A stretch of DNA of 64,000 nt from Taxillus chinensis (taxonomy: Eukaryota > Streptophyta > Magnoliopsida > Santalales > Loranthaceae): NCBI GenBank assembly GCA_023512835.1, contig CM042089.1, positions 49,685,004-49,749,003 on the forward strand, in the 5' to 3' direction. Each line of letters opens with the position of its first letter. Positions within the stretch are counted from its first letter, which is position 1. This document shows positions 11,446 through 22,928 of this stretch, piece after piece. Made by a program: the position numbers and the translations under genes. A model generated the notes under the pieces. That model saw nothing but the letters and a program-made list of their open reading frames with translations. It did not search any database and had not been told where the DNA came from.

Positions 11446-12636
11446 CTAGGCCTCTTTGCTGTTGTTTAACACGTAGCAAGCACACCCAAACGCTTTGAAA
11501 TGAGAGATTGACGGCTTCCTGCCTCTCCAAATCTCATAGGGTGTTTTCATGGTATCCTTATTGACAAGAGTTATGTTCTGAACATAGCATGCAGCGGACA
11601 TAGCTTCAGCCCATAAACTGAGAGGAAGCTTTGCCCCAACTAACATTGATCTACCAGCTTCAATTAGAGTGTGATTCTTACGCTCAGCAACTCCATTTTG
11701 TTGTGGAGTCCTAGGCGCAGAGAAGTCATGCTGAATGCCCTGTTCAAAACAATATGATCTCATACTTAAGAAGTCAAATTTCGTACCATGATCACTCCTT
11801 ATGCATTTAATGCTCAGCCCTTGTGAATTGCTTATCCAGTTGAAGTGATATACAAGATGTTCAAAGGTTTGATCCTTTGATTTTATGAACATCACCTATG
11901 TATACTTGGTGAAGTCATCGATAACCACAAGGGTGTATCTTGCACCAGCAAGAGAAGCAATAGAAATGGGACCACAGAGGTCCATATGAAGAAGTTGCAA
12001 GGGAGCAGTTATTGAATTAATTGATTTGCTCTTAAAGCTATGCTTGGTCTGCTTGCCAAGATGGCATTCTTGACAGAGTAAATCTCTGGAGTATTTATGT
12101 TTTGACAGACCATTGACTAAGTCAAGCGACGCTAGTTTAGACAAAGTTTTAAAATTTAAATGAGTGCAACGCTTGTGCCATAGCCAACTTTCTTCATTTG
12201 ATGCTATAGTGAGGAAGCATACAGGGTCAGAAGAATTATTTTTTAAGACCACTGAATATATGTCCCCATCTCTTAATCCGGATAACTTAATATCTCCGGA
12301 TAAGTTCTGCCTAACTGTGCAGGTGTTGGACACAAAGGAAATAGTAAATCCTTTGTCACATAAATTATTAACACTCAGCATATTATGCTTTAAACCTTCG
12401 ACTAGTGCGACTTTAGTTATTGATACAATATCGTTGGTTAAAGTGCCATACCCCACAGTTTTACCTTTACTGTTGTCGCCATATGATATGGATGGTCCTC
12501 GTTTGTCAACAACTTCTACGAGCAGCGACTTATCACCCGTCATATGTCTGGAGCATCTGCTATCGAGTATCCACTTGCTTTGATTGATCTTTGACTTCAA
12601 GTGGTCGGGCAATGAATTCCAGAGATGCTCCAGCAA
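11446..12636 (-). pseudogene. Sirevirus B protease, GAG-pre-integrase and integrase core
   Basis: Near 12570 the protease active site reads WILDSRCSRHMTG: Asp-Ser is kept but the following Gly is Arg. GAG-pre-integrase WLWHKRCTHLNF and LCQECHLGKQ give the HHCC finger. The first catalytic Asp is in LHMDLCGP. A stop at about 11893-11895 replaces the Trp expected after KYT. The frame then continues with IRSDHG (second Asp) and NGVAERKNH (Glu), ending YVLNNSKEA near 11446. Two open blocks cover about 395 residues. Confidence 0.9.
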
Positions 12637-14669
12637 GACAACAGATTACACTTTTGGTGCCCAAACTTGTCTCAGGCGGTTAGGAGAAACAACAACAGTG
12701 TCAACAGTTCTAGATTTTGCTTTGTTAGGACCCTTAGCTTTCCATATTGACTTTACTTTGTTAGCGTCAGTTGCTTCTTTTATTTGGGTTTTCTTGGGAG
12801 AGTTATTGCTTTGAGATTTAGATTTAGATTTGCTAGAAAAACCCTTTTTGATGAACTGATCTTTATTAATATGAACTTGATTGCAAAGCCAGTCATCAGA
12901 TAGACTCCAACACTCATAGTGATAATGACCTATTTCTCTACAAATGGAACAGACACTATGATACGGAGCACAAATAGGGGATACAGGTTTTTTAGGTTTA
13001 ACTGGTTTTTTACACTATTCCCTATGGCCTAGTCCTTTGCGATTGGGTGATGCACTCTTGGCCCTAGATGCGTTAGCCTTAGCCTTTTCTGTTTTTTTTC
13101 TGGGTACTACAGTTTCGGCTTTAACTGCAGCAGCCTTCCCTTCATCTTTAGGTACGGGTGCTACTACTTCGGGATTAGCAGTAACAGCCTCATTTCCAAA
13201 ATCATAAACTATGGTGCCACCTGAAATAAAACCATCCAATGGTTTAGATGTACTAACAGGATAATGGTTGGTTAGTTTTGGAATGAAATCCGAAGGACAC
13301 TCAATAGCTTGTGTGGAGGTTGATAGTTCGGAGCCAAGGCCAGGTTTAACTCGGATGTCATTCGGATCAGTCCTAAACGTAGAAGCTATTTTCTTCGATT
13401 TTAGCCACTTACGATTTATTTCCTTTTCCTTTTCGAGTTCATTGTCGAGTCTTTTAAGATTAACTGTTAGGCCATTTAGCTTGGTATTTAGGAAATGATT
13501 TTCAGCTCTTAGATCGTGATACCAAGCCTATTTACTCCTAAAGTCAGCTATCTCTTTTTCAAGTTTTGTAATAGTATATTCAAGACGTTTAGCCTGACCA
13601 TTCATATCTTTGTACATTTGAGTAATTATTAATCTCTCATTCTTTTCATGATCACGTTCAGCAGTAAGAGATTCGAATCTACTCATGAGCTCAGAGATAG
13701 AAGGTACCTCAGTATTTGCCATGAGGCAGACGTTCAGCTTCTTGGTTGGCTCATCATTAGAGGATTCCTCCTCTTCTTCCAAGCCACTGACGTACTTTGT
13801 GACGAATGCCTTCCTCTTGTTCTTGCTATTTTCTGAGGTGGAGCGTTGGGGTTTAACCTTGTCACTTTTATCGGCCGCCTTTGATTTGGATTTACAATCA
13901 TTGGCCCAGTGACCAAGTTTCCCACAGTTGTAGCAATCTTGGGAAGTAGACTCCGATCGCTCTTTCCTTCTAGATGATGATGAGGAACCTCTTATAAATC
14001 ATTTTCTGCTTTTCTTCAGGAATTGCTCGAAGGATTTGACTAGAAGAGCTATTTCTTCTTCAACGTCCGAGTTAGAGTTCTCTAACTATTCCGTATTATC
14101 ATTGCGCTGTATGCTCATACATTTCGTAGCTTTAAAAGCTACCCCCTTTTTTTCCTGAGCTATTTTCTCATCTCGGTCAGCGTATTTGAATCTGACCTCA
14201 TGAGTCCGTAGCTCTCCATACAGTTCTTCAAGGGGAGCATACTACCAGTTCTTGTTAGCTTGCATCTTGAGCTGCTTGGAGTAGTAAAGATCCGGCAAGG
14301 AACGAAAAAACTTGTCATTGATTAGGAATTGAGTGTAATGCTCATTGACAGTTTTCAGGTTGAGAATGAGCTTGCCGAATCTCCGGTAGATGCTCTCGAG
14401 GGATTCGCTAGGTTTATGAGTGAAGCTCTCAAAGTTCTGTCTGAGAGCACAGATAACGTTCTACATTTAGGACTGACTTCCCTCATAGAGGATTGTCAGT
14501 TTATCCTAGACAGCTTTCGCTATTGTGCAGCCCTGGACGTCCATGAAAGCTTCGGAGTCCAAACACGATGTTACGTATGCTAGAGCCTTTTCGCTAGCAT
14601 ACTGCCAGACTCTTGTGCACCTCCGGAGTTAAGGCGAGTGTTGAACCGCATACTGCTTTCTTCGTCCAT
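12637..14669 (-). pseudogene. Sirevirus B gag
   Basis: The first ATG of the element is at 14669 (MDEE...), 47 bp downstream of the PBS. The frame is broken many times. Recognisable are a CCHC knuckle (CYNCGKLGHWANDC) at about 13889-13932, the downstream NVCLMA segment and a heptad-rich stretch (ELMSRFESLTAERDHEKNERL, about 13690-13530) that looks like a coiled coil. A second Cys/His cluster (CSICREIGHYHYEC) lies at about 12910-12955. Lys/Ser-rich sequence links it to the protease. This is the nucleocapsid/coat polyprotein, inactive here. Confidence 0.8.
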
Positions 14670-14715
14670 TGTTGAGAGAGAAAGAGTGTGATCTCTATTT
14701 TGAGCAGTTAGACTT

Positions 14716-14727
14716 GCTCTGATACCA
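14716..14727 (-). other. Primer-binding site of Sirevirus B (initiator tRNA-Met)
   Basis: The minus strand reads TGGTATCAGAGC, the complement of the plant initiator tRNA-Met 3' end, two bases inside the LTR end at 14730. It fixes the orientation of B and identifies the adjacent LTR as the 5' LTR. Confidence 0.9.
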
Positions 14728-14729
14728 CT

Positions 14730-14750
14730 TGTTGGTTCCTGGGAGCCTAA
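14730..14750 (-). repeat. Sirevirus B 5' LTR, inner 21 bp
   Basis: TGTTGGTTCC at 14730 (LTR end on the minus strand) aligns with TGATGGTCCC at 36874 in the LTR of copy D. The LTR is interrupted after 14750 by Athila P; the last five bases, cctaa, are the P target-site duplication. Confidence 0.8.
14746..14750. other. Left target-site duplication of Athila P (cctaa)
   Basis: cctaa directly precedes the P 5' LTR and recurs at 28126-28130 directly after the P 3' LTR. A five-base duplication is standard for LTR retrotransposons and confirms that both P ends come from one insertion. Confidence 0.92.
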
Positions 14751-16269
14751 TGATAACGTGCATTTATGCCGTTATCCTAGATCTTATATAGGGTGTTTTA
14801 GCGTATGTTTTATCCCTATTTGCATGATATTTTCCACATATTTGCTCTAACCCCTAGGAAGACCCTGTCTAGTGTATAGTGGTACTTTTTGAGTGTTTTT
14901 GGCAGGTTTTGGAGCAACCTTTTCCCACACACTTTGGCTAGATCACTCCATCAACTCACGAGGAAGCTATAGGAAGAAGATGGAAGCAAAATGAAGGCAA
15001 AATCAAGGTGCACGTGAAAAGCTTTCTCACGTGCATTCTCACGTGCAAGGATTTTATTGCATGGATGCCTTCTACAACTCAAGAGGAAGCTTTGGAGCAA
15101 ATTTGAGTCAAATTGGAGCTGCACGTGAAAAGGGTCTTCTCACGTGCATTCTCACGTGCAAGCATTTTTAAGCTCCAAATGATGTGTTTTGTTGTTTTAA
15201 TTATTTTCCTCTAAAGAACTGGGGTCAAATTTGGTGTAGTTTGAGTTTTATTTCGCCTAGAACGTCGACTAGTGTCACTAACCAAAACGACGTCGTTTTG
15301 GCTGCGACCACATTTATACTTAGGACACACTTTTTATAACCCTAATTTGACCCAGTAAAACCTATAAATAGGGGGCTTGGGAGGCATTGTAAAGCATCTT
15401 GAGTGGGAGACTCTGATCTGAGTTCTGAAAAGAGCTGTAGCCGTTGCTAAAAGATCGGATTATCCTTGGCAAGGAGTGATTTTAGGCAGCAGACGCCGGA
15501 GTCATGGAGGCTGGAGTCCTGGTTCATCTTGGGGTCTTCCTTTATTGTCCTGGTACTGTAATCATGTTCTTTCTTGTAATTGTTATTGCCTTCGTCATGA
15601 TTATGGAGTAGTTGTATTAGTCTAGGGGAGCAATGTAGCCCCCAATAAATTGTATTCAGTTCGGTTATGGTTGTTCAATAAAATAGAATTCAGTTCTTGT
15701 TTAATTCACTTGCTTGTATGGAAATGCCTAGTTTATGCATAATTAGGTAATCTTAGCCCTTGTCTAGGGTGGAACACTAGTGAATTAGATTTAATATTGC
15801 ATGATGGACCAAGTCTGCAACTATTAGATTGTTTATCTACCTTGATCACTTTTATTCACATGGACCAAATGGGATAAAAGCCTTAAATCTATCTTAGCAT
15901 GGACCAAATGTAAGATAGGTAGGAGATAATCAACAGGAACATGAACTAGAATATAAATCAAGAACAAGAGCCATAACTAGACTATTACAATCGATTGGGT
16001 GGTAAACATTGTGACCCTAGATCCTTAATCATCGAAATTTCAATACCAATAGCTTGCCAACATTCTCGATTTAATCATTTTTCGTTCAAACTATTTGTAC
16101 AACAAAAATCAATTGTCCAGACATAAAATCAACTTATTAGCTTAGTGTTTGCTGCTTAACAGCATTAGCTACCTCCCTGTGGGTTCGACAACCGGAGTCT
16201 TAATACTCCATTTTATTACTTGACCAGTGCACTTGCTGCAAAACCTATAAACACAATTTGTATTGATCA
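14751..16269 (+). repeat. 5' LTR of Athila P (1519 bp)
   Basis: It starts TGATAACG and ends TTGATCA. The U3 has two G-box clusters (15009-15047, 15120-15160), a perfect 20-bp palindrome (15282-15301) and a TATA box (ctataaatag at 15362). It is nearly identical to 26609-28125 and clearly related to the L LTR at 48971-50483. Confidence 0.95.
15009..15371 (+). promoter_or_regulatory. Athila P LTR promoter: G-box clusters, palindrome, TATA
   Basis: tgcacgtga (15009) is followed by tcacgtgca at 15027 and 15039; the same arrangement recurs at 15120, 15140 and 15152. The palindrome ccaaaacgacgtcgttttgg is at 15282-15301 and the TATA box cctataaatag at 15361-15371. G-box (CACGTG) and GACGTC cores are known plant bZIP/bHLH binding sites. 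The order G-box, palindrome, TATA recurs in LTR I and, degenerate, in L. Confidence 0.65.
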
Positions 16270-16275
16270 AGTTTT

Positions 16276-16293
16276 TGGCGCTGTTGCCGGGGA
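16276..16293 (+). other. Primer-binding site of Athila P (tRNA-Asp type)
   Basis: TGGCGCTGTTGCCGGGGA lies six bases after the LTR end. It differs at one base from the tRNA-Asp-type PBS known from Athila elements. It fixes orientation and supports the family call. Confidence 0.85.
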
Positions 16294-16436
16294 GGCAAGC
16301 CAAACGTTGTTAGGACTAAGTGACATTAGGTGCTTACGTTTATTTGTGATCTGGATGTTTACTTTCTTGTAATTCTGCTAGTACGGTGTTACCTGGTATC
16401 TCGTTGGTTTTGCTACTTTGCAGGGGTGCACCATAG
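16294..16436 (+). other. Athila P leader between PBS and gag
   Basis: Untranslated leader; no ORF or other structure recognised. The gag frame opens at 16437 or slightly upstream. Confidence 0.5.
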
Positions 16437-18222
16437 GTGTTTGAGAAAATTCCTCTGTGTATGCGTCACACCAGGGGTGAGCTATTACCATACGATCCCG
16501 AAATCGAACAGACGTTGCGAGAGCAGCGAAGGGCTCAGAGGGTATTAGTTGCAGCTGAACAGCAGTTGGAAGGCTTACATACCTTGTGTGAAGAAATCAT
16601 GGCTGAAAACAGAGCAAGAGAAGATCAGGGACACAACGGCCAAGGCGGGTATCAGCCGAGGACCTTCATGGATTATGCTAGACCTGTACTATCGGATGAG
16701 TATTCAGGCATTAGAAGGGTGCCGGTCCAAGCAAATAACTTCGAGCTGAAGCCTGCACTACTGCAAATGGTTGGGCAAGATGCATTCCGAGGCTTGGCAC
16801 TAGATGATCCACACAACCATCTAACGCGATTCTTGCAAATTTGCGACACCATCAAAATCAATGGAGTCTCAGATGACGCCATTAAGCTGCGACTCTTCCC
16901 GTTTTCCCTGAAGGACCGAGCTCTTGGTTGGTTCCAGTCCCTACCTGCTGGCAGCATACACACATGGGACCAAACGGTGGAGAAGTTTCTCTCCAAGTAC
17001 TTTCCACCAACAAGAGTTATTCATTTAAGGAGCCAAATAAATCAATTCACCCAGCATGGTGATGAGTCGCTATACGAGGCCTGGGAGTGATTCAAAGACT
17101 TGGTTAGGAGGTGTCCTAATCATGGCAGGCCAGAATGGTTACAAGTCGAATCTTTTTATGCAGGTCTGCACGCAAATACAAGGAGCATGATAGATGCAGC
17201 CGCTGGAGGAGCGTTTATGATGATGGAACCTTTCAGGAAGAGAGCTTATAGAGAGAATGGCGTTGTCCAACTGCCAATGGTCTAATGACAGACGCCCTAG
17301 AGCTGAGCCGGTGGCTGCGGTATCAAATTCATCAAATGCAACTCAGTTCGATGAGTTGACAAGGAAGATGGAGTTACTGACAGAGCAAATGTCAGTAATG
17401 GCTGTTCGTATGGAGGGCAGAACTGAACAACCAAAGGCAGTTACTGAAGACGCTGCTGCAGCCCAGCTATACGAAGAAGCCCAATATGTTGGGAATCGAG
17501 GTGGAGGATTCCAGAGACAATTTCAGAACCCAAACCAGTACCAGAATCCTCCGCAGCCCCAAGAACTTCCCGGAATCGGGGAGGACCTCACCAATTTCAA
17601 CAACAACCTTACTTATGGCAAAGGCGGACTAAGGTCCCTGCGACTTGAGCAAAGACCGTATGGAGAACATTCTCGGCCACAACTTCCTCCTGGGTTCCAG
17701 AAGATGCCTCAACAGAAGGAGGAAGACAAAGAGAAGGTAAAGGATGAAGAGATGCGGAATTTCTTTTATCAATTTGCTAAGCAAGCAACTGACCGAATGA
17801 GTAAGGGGGAGACTAGGATTGAGTCCCTTACCACTTCTGTCCAGGATCTTAGGGCTGCTATGAAGAATATAGAGCAGCAGATTGGCCAGCTCGCAAATGC
17901 AGTTAGGCCATATTCATCAAACACTTTTCCCAGCAATACGGAGGTCAACCCAAGGGAGCAATGCAAAGCTATAATGCTTCGAAGTGGGAAAGAACTACCA
18001 GCTGGAAAGAAGAACATCGAGCCAACCAAGGAGGAGTCGGAACAGTATGCCCAGGAGGAAGCTAAGGAAGGAGATGCTGAGCAATGTAAGGACCAGAAGG
18101 AAAAGGTTGGGAGTAGTCAACCGACATCCCATCAGCCTGAAGTTAGCTCTCCCGTTCCGTATCAACCTCCTATGCCGTATCCTCAGAGGCTGAGGAAAAA
18201 GAAATTAGATGCTCAGTTCTAG
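16437..18222 (+). pseudogene. Athila P gag
   Basis: The first open part (217 codons) contains the retrotransposon gag core: DDPHNHLTRFLQICDTIK, LRLFPFSLKDRALGWFQSLP and FLSKYFPPTR (about residues 120-200). An in-frame TGA at 17088 splits it; the same frame continues to about 17240, where a one-base shift moves it into the 17257-18222 frame (MALSNCQWSNDRR). That part is Gln/Pro-rich with a long polar linker and no CCHC knuckle that I can see. A TAG at 18220 ends it, with the frame continuing beyond. Gag forms the particle and binds the RNA. Confidence 0.88.
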
Positions 18223-18950
18223 AAATTCTTAGATGTATTCAAGAAGCTGGAGGTGAACATCCCATTCATAGAAGCCTTGGAGCAGATGCCTGGATATGTC
18301 AAATTTTTAAAGGATCTACTGTCCAAGAGGCGAAGTTACACTAATTGCGTGATAGTGGCTCTCACAAATGACATCAGTGCAGTGGTGCAGCACAAGCTAC
18401 CACCTAAGCTTAAAGATCCGGGTAGTTTCACTCTGACCTGCACCATTGGCACCTCGCAATTGGAGCAAGCCCTATGTGATTTAGGGGCGAGTATAAATCT
18501 GATGCCAATGTCCATCTATCGGCGACTAGGCTTGACTGGAATAAAGCCTACTTCCATATCTTTATAGTTTGCTGATCGCTCGATAGGAAAGCCGGCGGGC
18601 ATCATTGAAGATGTTTTAATCAAGGTGGATCGCTTTATCTTCCCAGTGGACTTTGTTGTTTTGGAAATGGAGGAAGATAAAGGAGTCCAACTGATTCTTG
18701 GAAGGCCATTCTTGAGTACTGGAAGGGCCTTGATCGATGTAAACTCAGGGGAGTTGACGCTGCGTGTGGATGAAGACGCAGTGGTGTTCAACATGGAGCG
18801 TTTGATGCGCAAGGCGAATGATCATTCCAGCTGTTATTGGATTGATCAGATTCCTGAATTCGTGGACAGCTACTTTGAAGAAAGCCTGATCAATGAAAGC
18901 TTGGATCACGAATTGCAGCAGGTGGATTTTGCAGAGACGGAACCGGAAGA
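18223..18950 (+). pseudogene. Athila P protease region
   Basis: The frame continues from gag (VNIPFIEALEQMPGYVKFLKDLLSKRRSY). The aspartic protease active site reads CDLGASINLMP (Asp codon at 18478), the DLGAS form usual in Athila. A TAG at 18565 interrupts the protease (before FADRSIG); the remaining flap region (IIEDVLIKVDRFIFPVDF) and ILGRPFLSTGRALID follow in the same frame. The protease would process the polyprotein. Confidence 0.85.
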
Positions 18951-20590
18951 GACTTATGAAGTGCTGAAAGACCAAACTGAGCAGCAGCCTTCCTTAACTG
19001 ACTCCTCAGCACTCACGGAACCCTTGCCAGTTCTGAAGCAACTCCCAGAACATCTGAGGTACGAGTTTTTGGATACACAAGGGCGTTACCCTGTGATAGT
19101 AGCTGCGTCCTTAACAGTAGAAGAAACCAGACAGCTACTAGAAGTCTTACGGGAGCATAAGCAGGCCCTGGGGTGGTCTCTGGATGATATAAAAGGTATA
19201 AGTCCAGTGGTTTGCATGCACAAGATACTGATGGAGGAGTCGTATACTCCTACTGTAGAGCGCCAACACAGGCTTAATCCTGCAATGAAGGAAGTTGTTG
19301 GCAAGGAGATTCTGAAGTGGAGGAAAGCGGGCATCATATATGCCATTTCAGATAGCTCCTGGGTTAGTCCAAGACAAGTGGTTCCCAAGAAGGGCGGCAT
19401 GACGGTGATACGCAATGAGAAGAACAAGCTCATTCCATCCCGCACGGTGACCGGGTGGCGTGTGTGCATTGATTACCGCAAGCTGAATAAAGCCACGCGT
19501 AAGGACCACTTTCCGTTACCTTTCATTGATCAAATGCTAGATCGGTTAGCTGGCTACCCATATTATTGTTTTCTAGACGGTTATTCTGGATACAATCAGA
19601 TAGCAGTTGCCTCGGAGGATCAAGAGAAGACTACATTCATGTGCCCTTTCGGCACGTATGCTTTCCGGCGTATGCCATTTGGTCTTTGCAACGCACCTGC
19701 TACTTTCCGAGAGGTGTATGATGGCAATTTTTTAAGGGTTAGTGGAGGACATTATGGAAGTCTTTATGGATGACTTCTCGGTATTTGGTTAATCCTTTTC
19801 CATCTGCCTCAGAAACTGGAAACCGTGCTGATCCGATGCAAGGAAAAGGACCTGGTCTTGAACTGGGAGAAGTGTCACTTCAAGGAAGGAGTCGTCCTTC
19901 GGCATAGAGTGTCCGCAGCTGGGTTGGAAGTAGATAGAGCAAAGATCTCAACCATAGAGAGTCTACCTCCTCCTACCAATGTGAAGGGCATCCGGAGCTT
20001 CCTGGGTCATGCAGGGTTTTATCGGCGGTTCATCAAAGATTTCTCAAAAATTGCCAAGCCCCTAAGCATGCTTTTAGAGAAGGATGTTCCTTTCATATTT
20101 TCGAAAGACTGCCTTCAAGCCTTTACAATGCTGAAAGAGAAGCTCAGTTCAGCACCGGTGATAGTAGCTCCAGACTGGTCGTAACCCTTTGAGCTGATGT
20201 GTGATGCGAGTGACTTTGCCGTCGGAGCAGTGCTTGGGCAGAAACGGGACAAGGTTTTCAGGGCAATATATTATGCCAGTCGCACACTCAATGAGGCCCA
20301 GCTCAATTACACCACTACAGAGAAAGAGTTACTTGCTGTGGTATTTGCGTGTGATAAGTTTCGGTCATATCTTTTGGGCACTAAGGTCATTGTCTATACC
20401 GACCACGCTGCCTTGAGATACTTGTTCAGCAAGAAGGATGCAAAACCCAGGTTGATCAGATGGGTTTTGTTACTCCAAGAGTTTGATCTGGAGATTAAAG
20501 ACTTGAAGGGAACTTCCAACACTGTGGAAGACCATTTGTCAAGGCTGGAGCTAGAGGAAGGTAGTACTCAAGGTGCTACTATTTCTGACA
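18951..20590 (+). pseudogene. Athila P reverse transcriptase and RNase H
   Basis: The RT blocks are [60 protein letters not shown] (first catalytic Asp) and RRMPFGLCNAPATF. A one-base insertion near 19712 then shifts the frame, so the catalytic FMDD box (19763-19774) is read in the next frame. A second break is near 19790 and a stop at 20182. RNase H starts [15 protein letters not shown] (Asp), then [14 protein letters not shown] (Glu) and [10 protein letters not shown] (Asp), ending near VEDHLSRL. The catalytic residues are present but not in one frame. Confidence 0.9.
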
Positions 20591-21917
20591 CCTTCCCTGA
20601 TGAGCAGCTCTTTGTAGCTGAAGCAAAGACGCCATGGTTTGCTGATATCGTGAACTACCATGCATGTGACTATGTACCTACCGAGTTTACTTATCAGGAA
20701 AAGAAGAGGTTCCTCTTTAATGCAAGAAGATACATTTGGGATGAGCCTGTTCTGTACAGGCAATGTGTTGATCAGATCATCAGAAAATGTGTGCCAAAAG
20801 AGGAAGTGGACAGCATACTGAAGCATTGTCATTCATCTGACTATGCTGGCCATTTAGGAGTGCAAAGAACGGTGGCAAAGATCCTACAAAGTGCGTTTTT
20901 ATCGCCAACCATGTTCACGGACACATACACCTTTGTTAAGTCATGTGATCGGTGTCAAAGAACAGGAGGGATTACAAGGAAACAAGAGATGCCCCAAACC
21001 GGCATTATGCCAGGTAGAACTTTTGACATATGGGAAATCGATTTCATGGGACCTTTCCCACCATCGGATGGATTTGCGTACATCCTTCCGGGCTGTTGAT
21101 TACCTCTTAAAGTGGGTTGAAGCTATACCCACTAGGAAGAATGATGCTCAAGTGGTTACCAAGTTCCTTCGCCGTAACATATTCAGCGGGTTTGGAACAC
21201 CTAGAACAATTATCAGTGATAAAGGGAGTCACTTCTACAATAAGCTTTTCGACAAGCTCTTAAACAAATATGGAGTTCAACATAGGTATACCTTAGCTTA
21301 TCATCCACAAGCAAACGGTTAAGCTGAAGTTTCTAACCGTGAGATCAAGCACATTTTGGAAAAGACAAGTGGGAGGCAACCGAAAAGATTGGTCTCTAAA
21401 ACTTGATGAGGCATTGTGGGCTTACCGCACAGCATTCAAAACGCCCATTGGAATGTCTCCCTATCGTCTCTTGTACGGAAAGGCCTGCCATTTGCCTGTT
21501 GAATTAGAACACAAAGCATTTTGGGCAGTTAAAAAGCTGAACATGGATCCCAATGTTGTTGCTGAACTACGATTACACCAACTAAATGAGTTGGAGGAAT
21601 TTCGCTTCAATGCCTATGAGAGTGCTAAGCTGTACAAGGAGAGGTCTAAGCTCCAGCATGATAAGAAGATCAGCCCCTCTACTGTTGAACCAGGGCAGAA
21701 GGTGCTTCTCTTTAATTCCAGACTTAAACTCTTCCCTGGGAAGTCGCGATCTAAATGGATGGGGCCTTTCACTGTTACAAAGGTTTTCCCATATGGTAGT
21801 GTTGAACTCCAATCAACCACTGGGCAAATATTCAAAGTAAATGGTCAGCGTGTGAAGCCATACTACATTCAGGATCATGTTAAGGAGGTTGATCATTTCA
21901 CTCTGAGCACAACTTAA
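20591..21917 (+). pseudogene. Athila P integrase
   Basis: The HHCC finger is HCHSSDYAGHLG plus SCDRCQRTGGI (about 20824-20970). The first catalytic Asp is in [12 protein letters not shown]; a frameshift near 21090 follows, then [31 protein letters not shown] (second Asp), HPQANG, a stop at 21320-21322, and EVSNREIK with the Glu. A further shift near 21365 leads to the C-terminal part ([32 protein letters not shown]), stopping at 21917. Three frame breaks and one stop make it inactive. Confidence 0.9.
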
Positions 21918-22837
21918 CAGAGGGGACGGTCAAGCTAAAGACCTAAACTCAGCGCTTCATGGGAGGCAACCCATGGTGATTTCTTTTCCTTTTTATTTGA
22001 TTTTATTTATTTATTTATTTTTATTTTTGCCTTAACCCATAGTCTGTAGGGAGTGCATATCTGCTTTGTTTTAATTTTATTTGCAGCATTTGAACTAGGG
22101 CCTAGGCCCATATTTCTTGATGGAACTTATGGCTGCTTGGGTTTACTTGGGCCGGTGTATCAAAACTTTAGATAACTTTTCTAAGGCCCACATCCAAGCC
22201 CAGTTGAATTGAATTAGAGGGGCCCACTCCAATCTATTGCCAACCTAAGGAGATGAAGTTATGGATTATGAGATGGTATTTTGGGCCCACTAACTGACAC
22301 GTTTTTGTCCTTGGGAGATGGGCTACTAGTCTGTCAAATTTCAACAACATTGGGCTTCAATAAGGGTGTCAACCAGCTTGCCCGTGAAAAAGAGTTTGTC
22401 ACGTGCACATGTATACTGACTCTACAGTTCATTCGCTACCTGCTGGTGAAATTTGGACCAAAAAGACCCTGACCGTGAGAAGACTTTTCGCGTGCAAAAG
22501 GGTAGGATGGTCCAATTGATCTGAAAAATTGCACGAAGGCAACTGGCATCCTTTAGACCTTTCTGAGACCTGACCATGAGAAGGCTTTTCGTGTGCACAA
22601 GGGTAGAAGCGTCTTTTCAAGCCCAAAATTTGGTGGACGACAGCTGGACAGGTCTAGATTCATCCAAGCCTTGACCGTGAGAAGGCGTTTTTCACGTGCA
22701 CACCTATAGTTGTCCAATCAGGCTGAAATTTCGGTGGGAGCTAGCTGGCATCTTCTAGAGTCTTCTTTGTTCTGCACGTGAAAACGATGGAGCACTTTAA
22801 GAGGGTCCTTTTCATCTTTTACACTTGTGGCGAATCA
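21918..22837 (+). promoter_or_regulatory. Athila P pol to third-ORF spacer with G-box modules
   Basis: Noncoding. It contains five degraded or intact copies of a unit [cc]GTGA(A/G)AA...TTCACGTGCA: sites near 22381-22407, 22471-22495, 22571-22597, 22673-22700, and a single tgcacgtgaaaa at 22773. Between them recur tccaat...ctgaaatttt-like segments also found in the copia A LTR module. The block ends about 55 bp before a TATA box. I infer an upstream promoter region for the third ORF. Confidence 0.55.
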
Positions 22838-22847
22838 CTATAAATAG
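22838..22847 (+). promoter_or_regulatory. TATA box before Athila P third ORF
   Basis: ctataaatag, with the TATA starting at 22839, exactly 90 bp before the ATG at 22929. The same wording occurs in the P LTR promoter at 15362. Athila L has its TATA exactly 90 bp before its third-ORF ATG. A plant TSS would fall near 22870, giving a leader of about 55-60 nt. Confidence 0.6.
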
Positions 22848-22928
22848 GGATGAGTTCCAAGCTTCAAACTCACATCTCATACTTTCCTCTCCTTTCTTGC
22901 TGAGAGCAAACTTCTTCTCTGGTTAGTC

